Shown: piece after piece, positions 13,988 to 24,700 of the stretch
Layout: every line of letters begins with the position of its first letter
How positions within the stretch are numbered: position 1 is the first letter of the stretch
From: Entoloma clypeatum
Taxonomy: Eukaryota > Basidiomycota > Agaricomycetes > Agaricales > Entolomataceae
Assembly: GCA_963565915.1 (NCBI GenBank)
Contig: OY751495.1
Coordinates: 992,001 to 1,056,000, forward strand
Reading direction: 5' to 3'
Length of the DNA stretch: 64,000 bases
Program-made: the position numbers and the translations under genes
Notes under the pieces: model-generated
What the model saw: the letters and a program-made list of their open reading frames with translations, nothing else
Told to the model about the DNA's origin: nothing
Databases searched by the model: none

Positions 13988-15180
13988 TATATTTTATTGC
14001 TCACACTCTACTTACATCCCATTATCCCACTTGCTAAATAAGCACAACCTCGTGGTTTTTGACAAAAGGCGCGCGCATGTGCTCCCTCCTGCCTCAATCA
14101 CAAGTAGACAAGTTATAAATATATTATATAAATATATTCTAAACTTTTCACCACCTGTGCCCCTCATTGCGGAGTCAGCAATGGGTGGATGTGTCAGTTT
14201 GACTTTGGATGACATGCGACACGCGCGCATCAAACATGTCAAATACATGTAAACAAACCTGAAAAAACATCACACATCTGCTTATTATGTCTACACAGGA
14301 ACAAGTAAGGGCTTCTACTATGTTGATTAGGTAGGGGGACCTTCTATATCATCAAGTATGTACTTATTTCATCAAGTCAGGCCACGGATTGTAAGTTATA
14401 GAGGTGCAATGCTGATGACCAAATAATAGTAAACAATATGCAAAATGCATCGCGCAGGCGGACACAGCCCCTTCCTCATGGACTAATAAAAGTTTGCAGT
14501 GATAGAATTATATATTGGATATATATTCACCTTCTGAAACACCTTGAATAATTTTTAGAAGTCAAAGTAAGATAGAAATAATGAAATGTGCAGATTTCAG
14601 AAAAAGTGTTATATCTCCCTAATGAATGAACCAAATTTGAAAAATGAAGGTGCTGGGAGTTCCCTTGAATGTAGGGAATCTAAAGCTGAAATAAAAAATT
14701 TTTGACAAATTTTCGACTTATTTTACTCATATTCATCTTATTCAGACTTTGAAATTCATTTGAATACTCTGAGGAGGTTCAGATACAATGTTTCCATGGT
14801 ATATATACAGTACATGTAGAATAAAGTGCTTGTGGAAAGGAGGAAGTAAGAAAATGATGTTTTTTGTGTTTGAAGAAAGCCATGATGCACTATTCATCAT
14901 GATTTACAGGGTGTTTTGATACATCATTTTGAAGTACAGACTTTCTACCATGCTTAGCTCATGTATCTAACTGTAAATATACTTATTATGAGTTTCTACG
15001 TATCTCTACATAAGGTAAGGACTATTTTTGGGACTCATGGTGCCACAGTTTGGGCATTGAGGCCGCGAGTTTCAAGGACACATCACTCGGCATTGACTGC
15101 TGAGCGTGTGCGGCAATTGCCAAAAGTCGAACCATATATTCGACGGCCAGCAAAACATTCCCACACTTTTTGTTTGTCCC

Positions 15181-15400
15181 CACCTCCACTACACCTGGCC
15201 ACAACTGCTGCCCAACTGCCACCACTCGTGCCCAACTGCCCCTACTCCCGCCCAATGGCCCCCTCATGTCCTCAATGGCCGCTCCTTGCTGCCCAACGAC
15301 TTCTCGTGTGCCCAACGGCCCCCTCTAGTGCCCAATGGCCTCCACTTGCCGCCCAATGGCCGCCACTCCTGCCCAACGACCCCTCGTGTGCCCAGCCGTA
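15181..15400. repeat. 20-bp minisatellite inside the hAT-like element
   Basis: About ten imperfect units of exactly 20 bp, each ending in a variant of GCCCAAYGRCC. Inverted versions of the unit (GTTGGGC words) continue to about 15520. Confidence 0.75.
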
Positions 15401-16188
15401 CATGCTCTTGGGTGCGATTGGACGCCGTTGCGCGTGAGTCGACGCAAGTGGCGGCTGTTGGGCATGTGAGGGGGCGGTGGGGCGCAACTTGATGGTGTTG
15501 GGCGGGAGTAGAGGCCGTCGGGCTGAGCCCACGGAGGAGCGATCGAGGGAGTACGATGCACGTCCTTATTGTTATGTACCTCGTAATATATTGCTTAAAC
15601 CGGTCTGAACCGGCTTGGTCTCAACTCCAAGAGGTAATGTGGACCGATGCATCGGTCTTGCATTGGTCTGGTTCGGTTTTCTGATAATCTTGTGAACCAA
15701 AAATTCGGTCTTGGTCTTGGTCTCTCTATTTTGAGGGTCAAAAACTGGACCAAACCGGACCTTTAAACACTAGCTACATCTGGATCTGGCTTCAAGACAC
15801 CTGTTTGGGTAGCTGTGGCAGCTGCACTGGCCAAGGATGGCACAATGAAGGGTGGCAAAAAAACTTGGGAAAAGTGTCGCGATCATTATGGCAATGCAAG
15901 TTTTTTTGAGTTTATCATATAATTCTATAAGAACTCACATTGTTTATTAGCTCAAAGCCAACTTTCTTGAGGTTTACCAACTGCGGGAACTCTCAGGCTT
16001 TGGATGGGATGAGGGAACAAAAACTGTCATGGCCACAGATCAGGTGTGGAACGACTACCTAGCAGTGAGTATTTCTTCAAGTTTCTTCAACATTAACATT
16101 GCTCAAAGATGACCAGAAACACGAGAAGGCAAAGAAATGGAAGAATAAGCCCTTTCCGCTCTATGACGAGCTCTACATTTTGGTCCAC

Positions 16189-16730
16189 TGTCATAACCAT
16201 ACGATTCACATCCGACTTATCTGACGACTCCGACGATTCATCCGCTCTGACATCCGCTCCAACAACATTCTATTTATATTGATTATACTTCTACTATGTA
16301 ACATCTCAACCATACTTACAAGTAGACATATGTTGTTCACTTTTCATTTGCTACTCTCCGTACTCCGAATGTTCCGATGGTCAACCCTGATATCTGCACA
16401 TCACTTATAGTAATGCTGATCATTCTAGTCTACTATAAATAGTGTACAAACCTGTCGTAGAACCTCAGTTCAAATATCATATGTTACACCTCATTCGCAT
16501 CCGTCTCTACTTGCCTTGAGCATTCTCTCCGTCACCTCTGCTCATCTGCTCATCTGCTCATCCGACATCCGCCAATCCAAAATCGAGGACCACGTCAAAG
16601 AGTGGGGCACAACGCACAAGTTGAAGCCAGGTCCTTTCTGCCAACGTTGCACTTACCGCATTCCGCTTCTCCGCTACTCCGCTCTGACTCGTCCGACGTT
16701 TTCCGATGTTGAGAAACACGCTACGTGACA
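16189..16730 (+). repeat. Gypsy D 5' LTR
   Basis: 542 bp, begins TGTCATAACC and ends ACGTGACA. It contains TATAAATA at 16434 and the start of the inferred transcript at 16467. Confidence 0.93.
16434..16441 (+). promoter_or_regulatory. LTR promoter TATA box of Gypsy D
   Basis: TATAAATA lies 33 bp before AGTTCAAATAT (16467-16477), the LTR segment complementary to the PBS and hence the inferred RNA 5' end. Confidence 0.65.
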
Positions 16731-16732
16731 GT

Positions 16733-16743
16733 ATATTTGAACT
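16733..16743 (+). promoter_or_regulatory. Primer binding site of Gypsy D, self-priming type
   Basis: ATATTTGAACT starts two bases after the 5' LTR. It is the exact complement of AGTTCAAATAT inside the LTR (16467-16477). No tRNA 3'-end match beginning TGG is present. The arrangement matches Tf1, where the RNA 5' end primes reverse transcription. Confidence 0.72.
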
Positions 16744-16781
16744 ACCACCATTCTTTGATTTACCCAACAACCTCTACCCAC

Positions 16782-18073
16782 ATGTCTCAAACCCGTAATA
16801 CAGTTCGAACAACTAGGACTGCTCATGCAGCAGCAGAATGTTCATCCTCCACACCACGCTCTGCTTTTCTTCGAGGAACATGCAATGTAACCATTACCCC
16901 TTGAGGAGCCACAGCATCATCATCCGCTCCTACCCCCAGACCATCCGTTCCTCCGCCTTCTTCCGACTCTCAGCTCCCACCACTTCCTGCCAGTCCTCCA
17001 CTAAACCCACCAACGGAACCCTCCGCACCTCTAAATTCTGGCTTATTCGGCGGACCTCCAGGAGGATCTCCTCCTCCTTCCAATGGTAGTTTACATGGAG
17101 ATTTGGACGACTCCGATTCCAATCCAGATCAGGAACCCAATCTAGCTGAAGCCATTCTGCTCATGACCAAAGAGTTGAAAGTCGAGATACAAAGAAGAAA
17201 AAGTCGTATGCCAACGAACCGGATACCTTCGACGGATCCGATCCGCGCAAACTCTCCGCATTCATTTTACAATGCAAACTTTACTTCTCCGACAATGACA
17301 ACTTCGACTCAGAACATTCCAAAGTCAACTTTGCCATGTCTTACTTCCGAGGCACAGCACTCGAATTTTTTGAACCCTTCATTCTTGACGATGATGAACC
17401 CAATTGGCGGGGTTCTTTCCCTGAGTTCGTCCGACTTCTCCGCTCTGAGTTTGGTACCATTGACCCTCAGGGCAAAGCCGAAGAACAGTTGGATGACCTA
17501 CGGATGAAGGAAAATCAAAAGATATTGAAGTACAACGTTGAATTCCAACGTCTTGCTACCAAGACTGACTGGGATGAAAACTCCCTCCGACACCGCTACT
17601 ACGTCGGACTTCCGGATCGGATCAAGGACATCCTCTCCCAACAACCCAAGATCAAGTCTTTACCAGACCTACGATCCGCGGCTCATACTATTGATGCTCG
17701 CTACTGGGAACGTCAACGAGAGAAATCCAGAACCGATAAACCCACTCTCAAGTCCGACAAGAAACAATCCGCTCTGAACCGATCCACTGCACAAACATCA
17801 TCAACCAAACCCTCCGCTCCCACTACCGCTTCCGCTTCCACATCTGCTCCGAAACCTGATCTCTCCAGTAAATTAGGCAAAGACGGCAAACTGACGTACC
17901 AAGAACGCAAACGTTGTTTCAATAATAACCTTTGCTTATTCTGCAGTAGCGTCGGACACGCTGTCAAGGACTGTCCCAAGTCCACCTCCTCCGCTTCCAA
18001 GGCTAAAGGGAAAGCTGCCCAAGTTGGCACTCAAGCCAAGGAAAAAGGTAAGGAGATCGAGTCAAAAAAATAG
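16782..18073 (+). pseudogene. Gypsy D gag
   Basis: The frame begins MSQTRNTVRTT, is broken by TGA at 16902-16904 (Arg expected if CGA) and by a frame change near 17180-17340. It then runs open to the TAG at 18071-18073. The capsid-like part contains MSYFRGTALEFFEP and SEFGTIDPQGKAEEQL. A basic Ser/Thr-rich linker leads to one zinc knuckle, CLFCSSVGHAVKDC (CX2CX4HX4C). Family role: forms the virus-like particle and packages RNA. The last codons are the A-rich slippery site leading into pol. Confidence 0.85.
18064..18070 (+). promoter_or_regulatory. Candidate -1 ribosomal frameshift site, gag to pol, Gypsy D
   Basis: A AAA AAA in the gag frame directly precedes the gag stop TAG. A -1 slip enters the pol frame, which is open from here to 19347. 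Confidence 0.65.
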
Positions 18074-21037
18074 GCAGTGGTCCTCATGAAGCACAGTCTG
18101 AGGACTGCGTTGACTCTCTCTGTGCCTCCGCTCCCATCCGACTTAACGCGTCTGCTCTCTCTGATCTGAACTCTTTACGTATCAATATCTCATCTTCTTT
18201 TTTCTCTTCAGATTCTGTCCCAGCACTTATTGATTCTGGCTCAACCCACTGTTTTATTGACATTAACTTTTCCTCCGCTTATGATCTTCCGACCTCCGCT
18301 ATTCCGCCTTTAGAACTAAAGCTTTTTGATGGTTCTTCTAACGCGTTTATCACTCAAGTTGTAACAATACCTATATGTTTTCCTTCAGGTGAATCTTTCA
18401 AACAGGATTTTTATGTTACTCTGCTCGACTTTGCTTCTTCCGTGGTTCTTGGATACAACTGGCTCACCCACCACAATCCTATGATTGACTGGGTATTGGG
18501 CAGTATCACTTTCCGTCCACAGATGCAAAAAGAGCCGTTTCCAACATCGACATCGACCTCCTCCCAAGGTAGGACAGCTATGCTTCCTCCTCTGGAACCT
18601 CCGATCATACCTCCGCAGTCTGCTCCGCAGATTTCACTCATTAACACAGCCGCATTTATGAGGGCATGCAAATTGCCTGGTACACAATCCTTTCGACTTC
18701 ACCTTTCGACTCCCTCCGTTTCCGCTCACTCCGCATCCGCTTCCGACACCCCTGACTTGACAAACGTACCCGAAGAATACCACAACTATGCTGATGTCTT
18801 CAGTAAAGGAAAAGCAGACACTCTTCCACCCCACCGTCCCTACGACCTCAAGATCGAACTTGAAGAGGGCTCCGCTCCTCCGTTCAGTCCGATCTACTCC
18901 CTTTCACAAACCGAACTCAATGCCCTCCGTGAATTCATTGACGAACACCTCACCATTGGATTCATCCAACCCTCTTCCTCTCCGCATGGTGCTCCTGTCC
19001 TTTTCGTTCGTAAAAAGGATGGCTCCCTTCGTCTTTGCGTCGATTTCCGTGGTCTTAACAAAATCTCAAAGAAGGACCGATATCCGCTTCCGCTCATATC
19101 CGACCTTCTCCAGACCGCTGGAAAAGCCAGTGTTTATATGGCTCTCGACCTCCGACACGCCTATCACCTCGTCCACATAGCGGAAGGAGATGAATGGAAA
19201 ACCACCTTCCGCACGTGCTACGGGTCTTTTGAATGGCTTGTCATGCCATTTGGACTCACCAACTCCCCAGCCATTTTTCAATGCTTCATGAATGACATCT
19301 TCCACGACCTGCTCGATAAGTATGTTACCATACATATATCTCGATGACATCCTCATCTACTCCGACTCTCCCTCCGAGCATCAGAAGCATGTCCGCGAAG
19401 TCCTCCGATGTCTCCGACAACACGGCTTATATGCATGCGCAGACAAATGCGAGTTTTCTACGGATACTGTTGAATACCTTGGCTTTATCCTCTCTCTGAC
19501 AGGCCTCCGCCTGTCGGATAAGAAAGTCAAAATTATTCAAGATTGGCCTGAACCAAGAAAGGTCAAAGACATTCAGTCTTTCTTAGGTTTTGCCAATTTT
19601 TATCGACGATTCATTCCTTACTACTCCGAAATCACCGTTCCGCTCACTCAACTCACCCGCAAAAACACACAATGGCACTTCTCCGACTCCGCTCGCGAAT
19701 CTTTCAAAACTTTGAAGAAAGCCTTTACCACGGCACCTGTTCTTACGCATTGGATTCCCGACAGCCCTATTATTGTTGAAACCGATGCCTCTGACTACGC
19801 TTTGGGTGCGATCCTCTCCATCCGCACCTCCGACAATGAAATCCATCCGGTCGCTTTCCACTCCCGCACCTTTACACCTCCCGAGTTAAACTATGACACT
19901 CACAACAAAGAACTATTAGCGATCCACGATGCATTCAAGGTTTGGCATCACTACCTTGAAGGCTCCACTGCTCCGATTGATGTCGTAACGGACCACAAAA
20001 ATCTTGAGTACTTTTCTACTACCAAGATTTTATCATGTCGACAAGCTCGTTGGTCCAAATACCTCTGCCAGTTCAATCTCGTCATCCACTTCCGCCCTGG
20101 CCGTTTAGGTACGAAGCCCAATCTTTTAAGTAGACGATGGGACGTCTACCCTAAAGAGGGAAATAGCGACTATTCGTCCATCAACCCAAGCAACTTCAAA
20201 CCCATCTTCACACAAGAACAGCTCACCACTTCACTTCACGCAACAGAGTTAGATACGCCCCTCCTCCGTGCCAAAATCATCATGGATATGGATCAGCTCC
20301 GCTCCGACATCCTCTCCGCTCTTCCGACCGATCCCATTTACACCTCTTTCCTCAACAATCCTAATCCATGCTGGATCGTGAATGAAGCAGGTTATCTACT
20401 CCACAATGGACATATCTACATTCCCGACTCATCCGACCTCCGTCTCCGCATCCTCCGCAATAAGCACGACCATATCCTCGCTGGACACCCTGGTCAGAAT
20501 AAGACTATTAGTCTTATCCAATGAGAATACACTTGGCCTGGAATGCGCGACTTTGTCAAAAAGTATTGCAAGTCATGTACCACTTGTATGCGCGCCAAAC
20601 CCCAACGTCATAAACCCTACGGTCTGCTTAAACAACTCCCTATTCCTGAACGTCCCTGGCATTCTATTTCCATGGACTTCATTGAACCCCTTCCGACATC
20701 CACTGGCTCTGATGCGATTTTGGTCATTGTAGACTGCCTCACTAAACAAGGCATCTTCATTCCTACCACCATTAATTGCACATCCGAAGACCTAGCAAAC
20801 CTTTTTGTGCTTCATGTCTTTTCCAAGCACGGAGTTCCGCAAAATGTCACATCCGATTGCGGACCTGAATTCGTCTCCCGCTTTTTCCGCTCTCTTGCAA
20901 AAGCCCTCGACATGAGACTTCACTTCACTTCTGGATATCACCCTGAAGGTGATGGTCAAACCGAACGCACCAACCAGACACTCGAACAATACCTCTGCAT
21001 TTTCTGCAACTACCAGCAAGACAACTGGTCCGCTTTG
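18070..21037 (+). pseudogene. Gypsy D pol: protease, RT, RNase H, integrase (first part)
   Basis: Order: protease with ALIDSGSTHCFID near 18216-18255; RT with FVRKKDGSLRLCVDFRGLN and MPFGLTNSPAIF; the catalytic YLDD at about 19338; RNase H with ETDASDYALGAIL and TDHKNLEYF; the HHCC finger; and the integrase core with TSDCGPEF and GYHPEGDGQTERTNQ. An extra base just before YLDD (about 19333) shifts the frame, and a TGA at 20522-20524 breaks the zinc-finger region (related elements have Arg before EYTWPG). The frame then stops at 21038, where Copia copy 1 enters. It continues at 26865 after removal of one CTTTG copy. Confidence 0.9.
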
Positions 21038-21341
21038 TGTTGAAACTTTTCCATCACGTAGATTAGATTAGATTATATCACGTGACCTTTACACATCTTC
21101 GATTACATACTTATTTGGTTGGTACAAACAGTAGTACGGTATATAAGACCAGGAAACTGTTAATATCAATAAGTTGTCTCTTGACTCTTAACCAGCTCCA
21201 TCGCTCTTACCAGCCTCAACCGCTCTCACCAGCCTCACCCCTCCCAAACCATGTAAGTGGCTAGAACGGTTATGTAGAGTACTTCCACTGTAGCTGGTTG
21301 CTCAGTACATCTGTGGCTAACGCCCAGGTGGAACTTCAACA
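21038..21341 (+). repeat. Copia copy 1 5' LTR
   Basis: 304 bp, with TATATAAG in the middle (about 21142) and a run of GATTA repeats near the left end. Followed directly by the PBS. Confidence 0.95.
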
Positions 21342-21353
21342 GGTTATGGGCCC
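21342..21353 (+). promoter_or_regulatory. Copia PBS complementary to the initiator tRNA-Met anticodon stem-loop
   Basis: GGTTATGGGCCC abuts the LTR. It complements the anticodon stem-loop of a eukaryotic initiator tRNA-Met (loop containing CAT), not a tRNA 3' end. This is the half-tRNA priming arrangement known from Drosophila copia. Confidence 0.75.
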
Positions 21354-21703
21354 CGGATAGCAGAGGGACCTGGGAAACGCTGGCAACAGCGAGTACCTGC
21401 CCACTCTACCCTGGTTGGCAAAGAACCGATCGAAAGATCTAGGTTCTGAGTCATACTTCTTCACATATGAACCTGGGAACGTCATTACGACAAGTACCTG
21501 TCATGAGACGTCCCTAAGGGGATTGACCTAGTACACTCCATGTGGAAACGTTGATCGCACCTTATACGTTTCTGACATATAAAGGGTTTTCCCATGACCG
21601 CTATTTCTGAAGGGAATATGTCATAAAGGAATCATTCAATTGTTTTCTCGAATCATATTCATAACACATCACTGATTGAGAACCCTTTTTAGATTCATTC
21701 ACA

Positions 21704-24700
21704 ATGTCCACCTCTCGCTCCGCCCTTGACTCCATCATCGTCTTTGACGGCATCGACTATCAAAGTTGGGCCGAGAAGATGAAGTCCTACCTCCTCCATC
21801 AAGGAGTCTGGCGCCTCGTATCCGGCGACATTGAGCGCCCCACTATCGAGGACTTCACCGTCACGGTCTCCACTCCTGCCTCTGCCACCTCGACGTCTGC
21901 AACCCAGCCTCCGGTCATCACCGTCACCGTCGACCAGCCCGCCTTCCACAAAGAAAGGAAGACCTGGATCAGGGACGACAACATGGCCTTCGGTTCCATC
22001 CGCCTCAAGGTCTCCGAAGCCATCAGGAGGCACATCAAAGACGCCAAGACCTCGAAGGAAGCCTGGACGATACTAAAGAACGCATATTCAAAAGTCTCCC
22101 CCGCCACCATTTTTGGCGATTTCAAAGCTGCAGCCTCCTTCAAACTGTCTGGTCGGGATCCCGTGCCGGAAATCGAGCGCCTTGGATCACTCTTCGCTCG
22201 TCTCAGCGAGTCGAACTTCGTCGTGCCTGATCTCATGCAGGCTATGATCTTGGCAAGTGCCATTCCTGACGCCTGGTCGTCTCTCTCCACCGCCCTCTTT
22301 CAGGTCTACGACGCCGACGACTTCACATGGCAGGCGGTCGCCGACAGCATCGTCTCAGAGTACAGGCGCAAGTACGCAATTGGGTCTACTCGGGCGTCCA
22401 ACGAGCAGGCCCGGAAAATTTCCGGGACTAAGCGAAAGGGGCAAGACCCCAAATGGGAAAAGCAGACAGCGCCGAGTACCTCGCGTAACAATGCTGACGA
22501 GCAGCCTAACTCGACCGACCCAAGTACCGCTTCTGAAAAGAAGAAGGGAAAGGGACGCTGGCGCAACCAGAAGAAGCGCGCCAACAACGCAGAAAACGAC
22601 TCCGACCAAGCTGAGGAAATGGTCGAGTTTATTGCACCAGCTATTGAGCAACCCCTTCGTCGTCCTGCTCCTTGCCCTCTTCCTCCTCGTCAACGTGCCC
22701 CTTGCCATCTCCCTCCTCATCATGCACCTGCCTTCACCACTATAACAGGCCGCGGGAAAACTACAAGTACCGCGCAGCCTGAGTCGGAGAAAATGCAGTC
22801 GCTCCTGCAACGCATGAACCCTCCTCCTTCCCAGTACACCGGGCTTCCTTCTGGAAAGCCGTCAGTGTGGAAAAAGAACGAAAGGGTGCGAAAGCTCGCC
22901 CGAGAGATCGGCGCACAACCCTCTGGATCAAACCTTCGTATCCTAGATACCATCATTCCTGACATCGACGAAAGGCCGGCTAAACAGCGTCGCGTAGCCC
23001 CGTCGATAGAAGAATCGCTGAAGATGATGGACATCGACCAGGAACGAATGGGGCCGGATGTGTTTGAGGACGAGATAGAACTTGACGGTTCGTCAAAACC
23101 CTTTCTTAAACCTTACCAATTGCGGAAAGCTAACAATACCTCTCAACAGACGTATGACATAATAGCCAGTACCAGTACAGAATGCGTAGATCACTTTAGC
23201 AGTGATTTACATAAAAAATATATTAAACATTTTGCTTCTTGTACACATTGTAAGGAAAAAGAATGCGCGCAATGGATATTAGATTCCGGCGCCTCTTTAC
23301 ACTTCACCTATGAGTTTAAGGACTTCGCATATTATAGACCTCTCACGGTCAAGCGATTCGTCCAAACTGCAGCCAAAGGGAAGAAACTGGAAATTCTTGG
23401 AGTTGGGGCCGTTCCAGTACGGCACACCCTAAATGGGGAAGTTAAAACCCATCTTCTCAGACCGGTGTTCTACATTCCGGACATGGACACATGCCTATTG
23501 TCCCTAGGCGTCTTCCTTAACCATGGCTACAAAGTAGACGGGACTTGTGGAGAAATTAACATCTCCAAAGGGCTGAGCAAAATCCAGTTTTCGCCCCACA
23601 TCCTTGGTCAAACCATTTACTGGTTAGACACTGAAATACGCTATGACCAGATCCATGCGATCTCGAGCGAAATCACTGTTGAAACATGGCACAAGCGCCT
23701 TGGTCACCCAAATGATCAAGCACTCCGAAAGATTCCCACCAGTACCAAAGGGGTACCTGAAACACTAGTACGTGAGAAATCACAGGAAAGTTGCACAGGT
23801 TGCCTCAAAGGGAAAATGCCAAATCAGTCATATCCAAATTCGATAACAAGGGCAACAAAAACCTTTGATCTGATCCATTCCGATCTTAAACAAATATCCA
23901 CGGCATCATACCACAAATATAAATATTTCCTTACGTTTTTGGACGATTTTTCATCCCACGTCTGGGTCGTCTTGCTTAGGAAGAAGTCGGATGCTGTCAT
24001 GGCACTGCGACAATTCCTTGCGATGATCCAGAATCAATTCGCCGCCACTCCAAAGAAATGGCGAGTTGATGGAGGTGGAGAATTTAACGAATACAAGGAT
24101 GTACTTGCCGATCATGGAATTCTGATCGACGTCACGCTCCCGTATCAGCACCAGCAGAACGGTCGAGCAGAACGGATAAATCGAACCCTGTGGGAGAAAT
24201 CTCAGGCCTTGCGCTTCGACGCGTGCTTACCACCTATGTGGTGGGAATTCTGTTTGGAACATGCAGCTTTCCTCTACAACAGAACCCCCATGCAGCGTCT
24301 CGAATGGAATACCCCTTACTTCAGGGTGACCAATGAGATCCCCGATATGTCAAGCATCAGAGTCTTCGGATGTCAGGCATATGTGTATATCCCAAAAGAA
24401 AAACGTAGAAATTCCCTGGAGTCTAGATCTCGATTGATGATTTATCTCGGATCAAAGCCAGGGGTCAAAGGATACCGTTTCATGGATCCTGAGACTAATA
24501 CAATTTTCATGGGTGGGAAAGCTATCTTTGATGAAAGCAAGTACCCTAGATGCCACATCGACCCTTTGCCAGAGAACCATCCAGAAATGGAAAACCCAGA
24601 ACCGGCTGATGAGTTTGAGGACCTCATCCCCGGAAACGATGACAATGACAGTCATTACGAAAAACCTCATGACCCTGTTCCCACTGGACAGGATCACCCT

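Larger units (their letters stand above)
13654..15772. mobile_element. Non-autonomous hAT-like DNA transposon (about 2.1 kb)
   Basis: Inverted ends TAGTGTTT...AAACACTA extend to about 20 bp with three mismatches (shared AGGTCC and GTTT blocks). An 8-bp duplication GCTACATC (13646-13653, 15773-15780) flanks it; 8-bp duplications are the hAT hallmark. Both ends carry many subterminal GGTCT/ACCGG words on either strand, as expected of hAT transposase binding sites. The interior has no transposase frame. It contains a tRNA-like relic and a 20-bp minisatellite. Confidence 0.82.

Noticed and set aside
15181..15400. CRISPR-like array
   Set aside because: Units are contiguous 20-bp tandem copies without unique spacers, inside a eukaryotic transposon.
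21082..21264. 60-codon open frame inside the Copia LTR (repeated at 26605)
   Set aside because: It lies within the LTR U3/R region and is a by-product of sequence composition; the same frame in copy 2 has no sign of protein selection.
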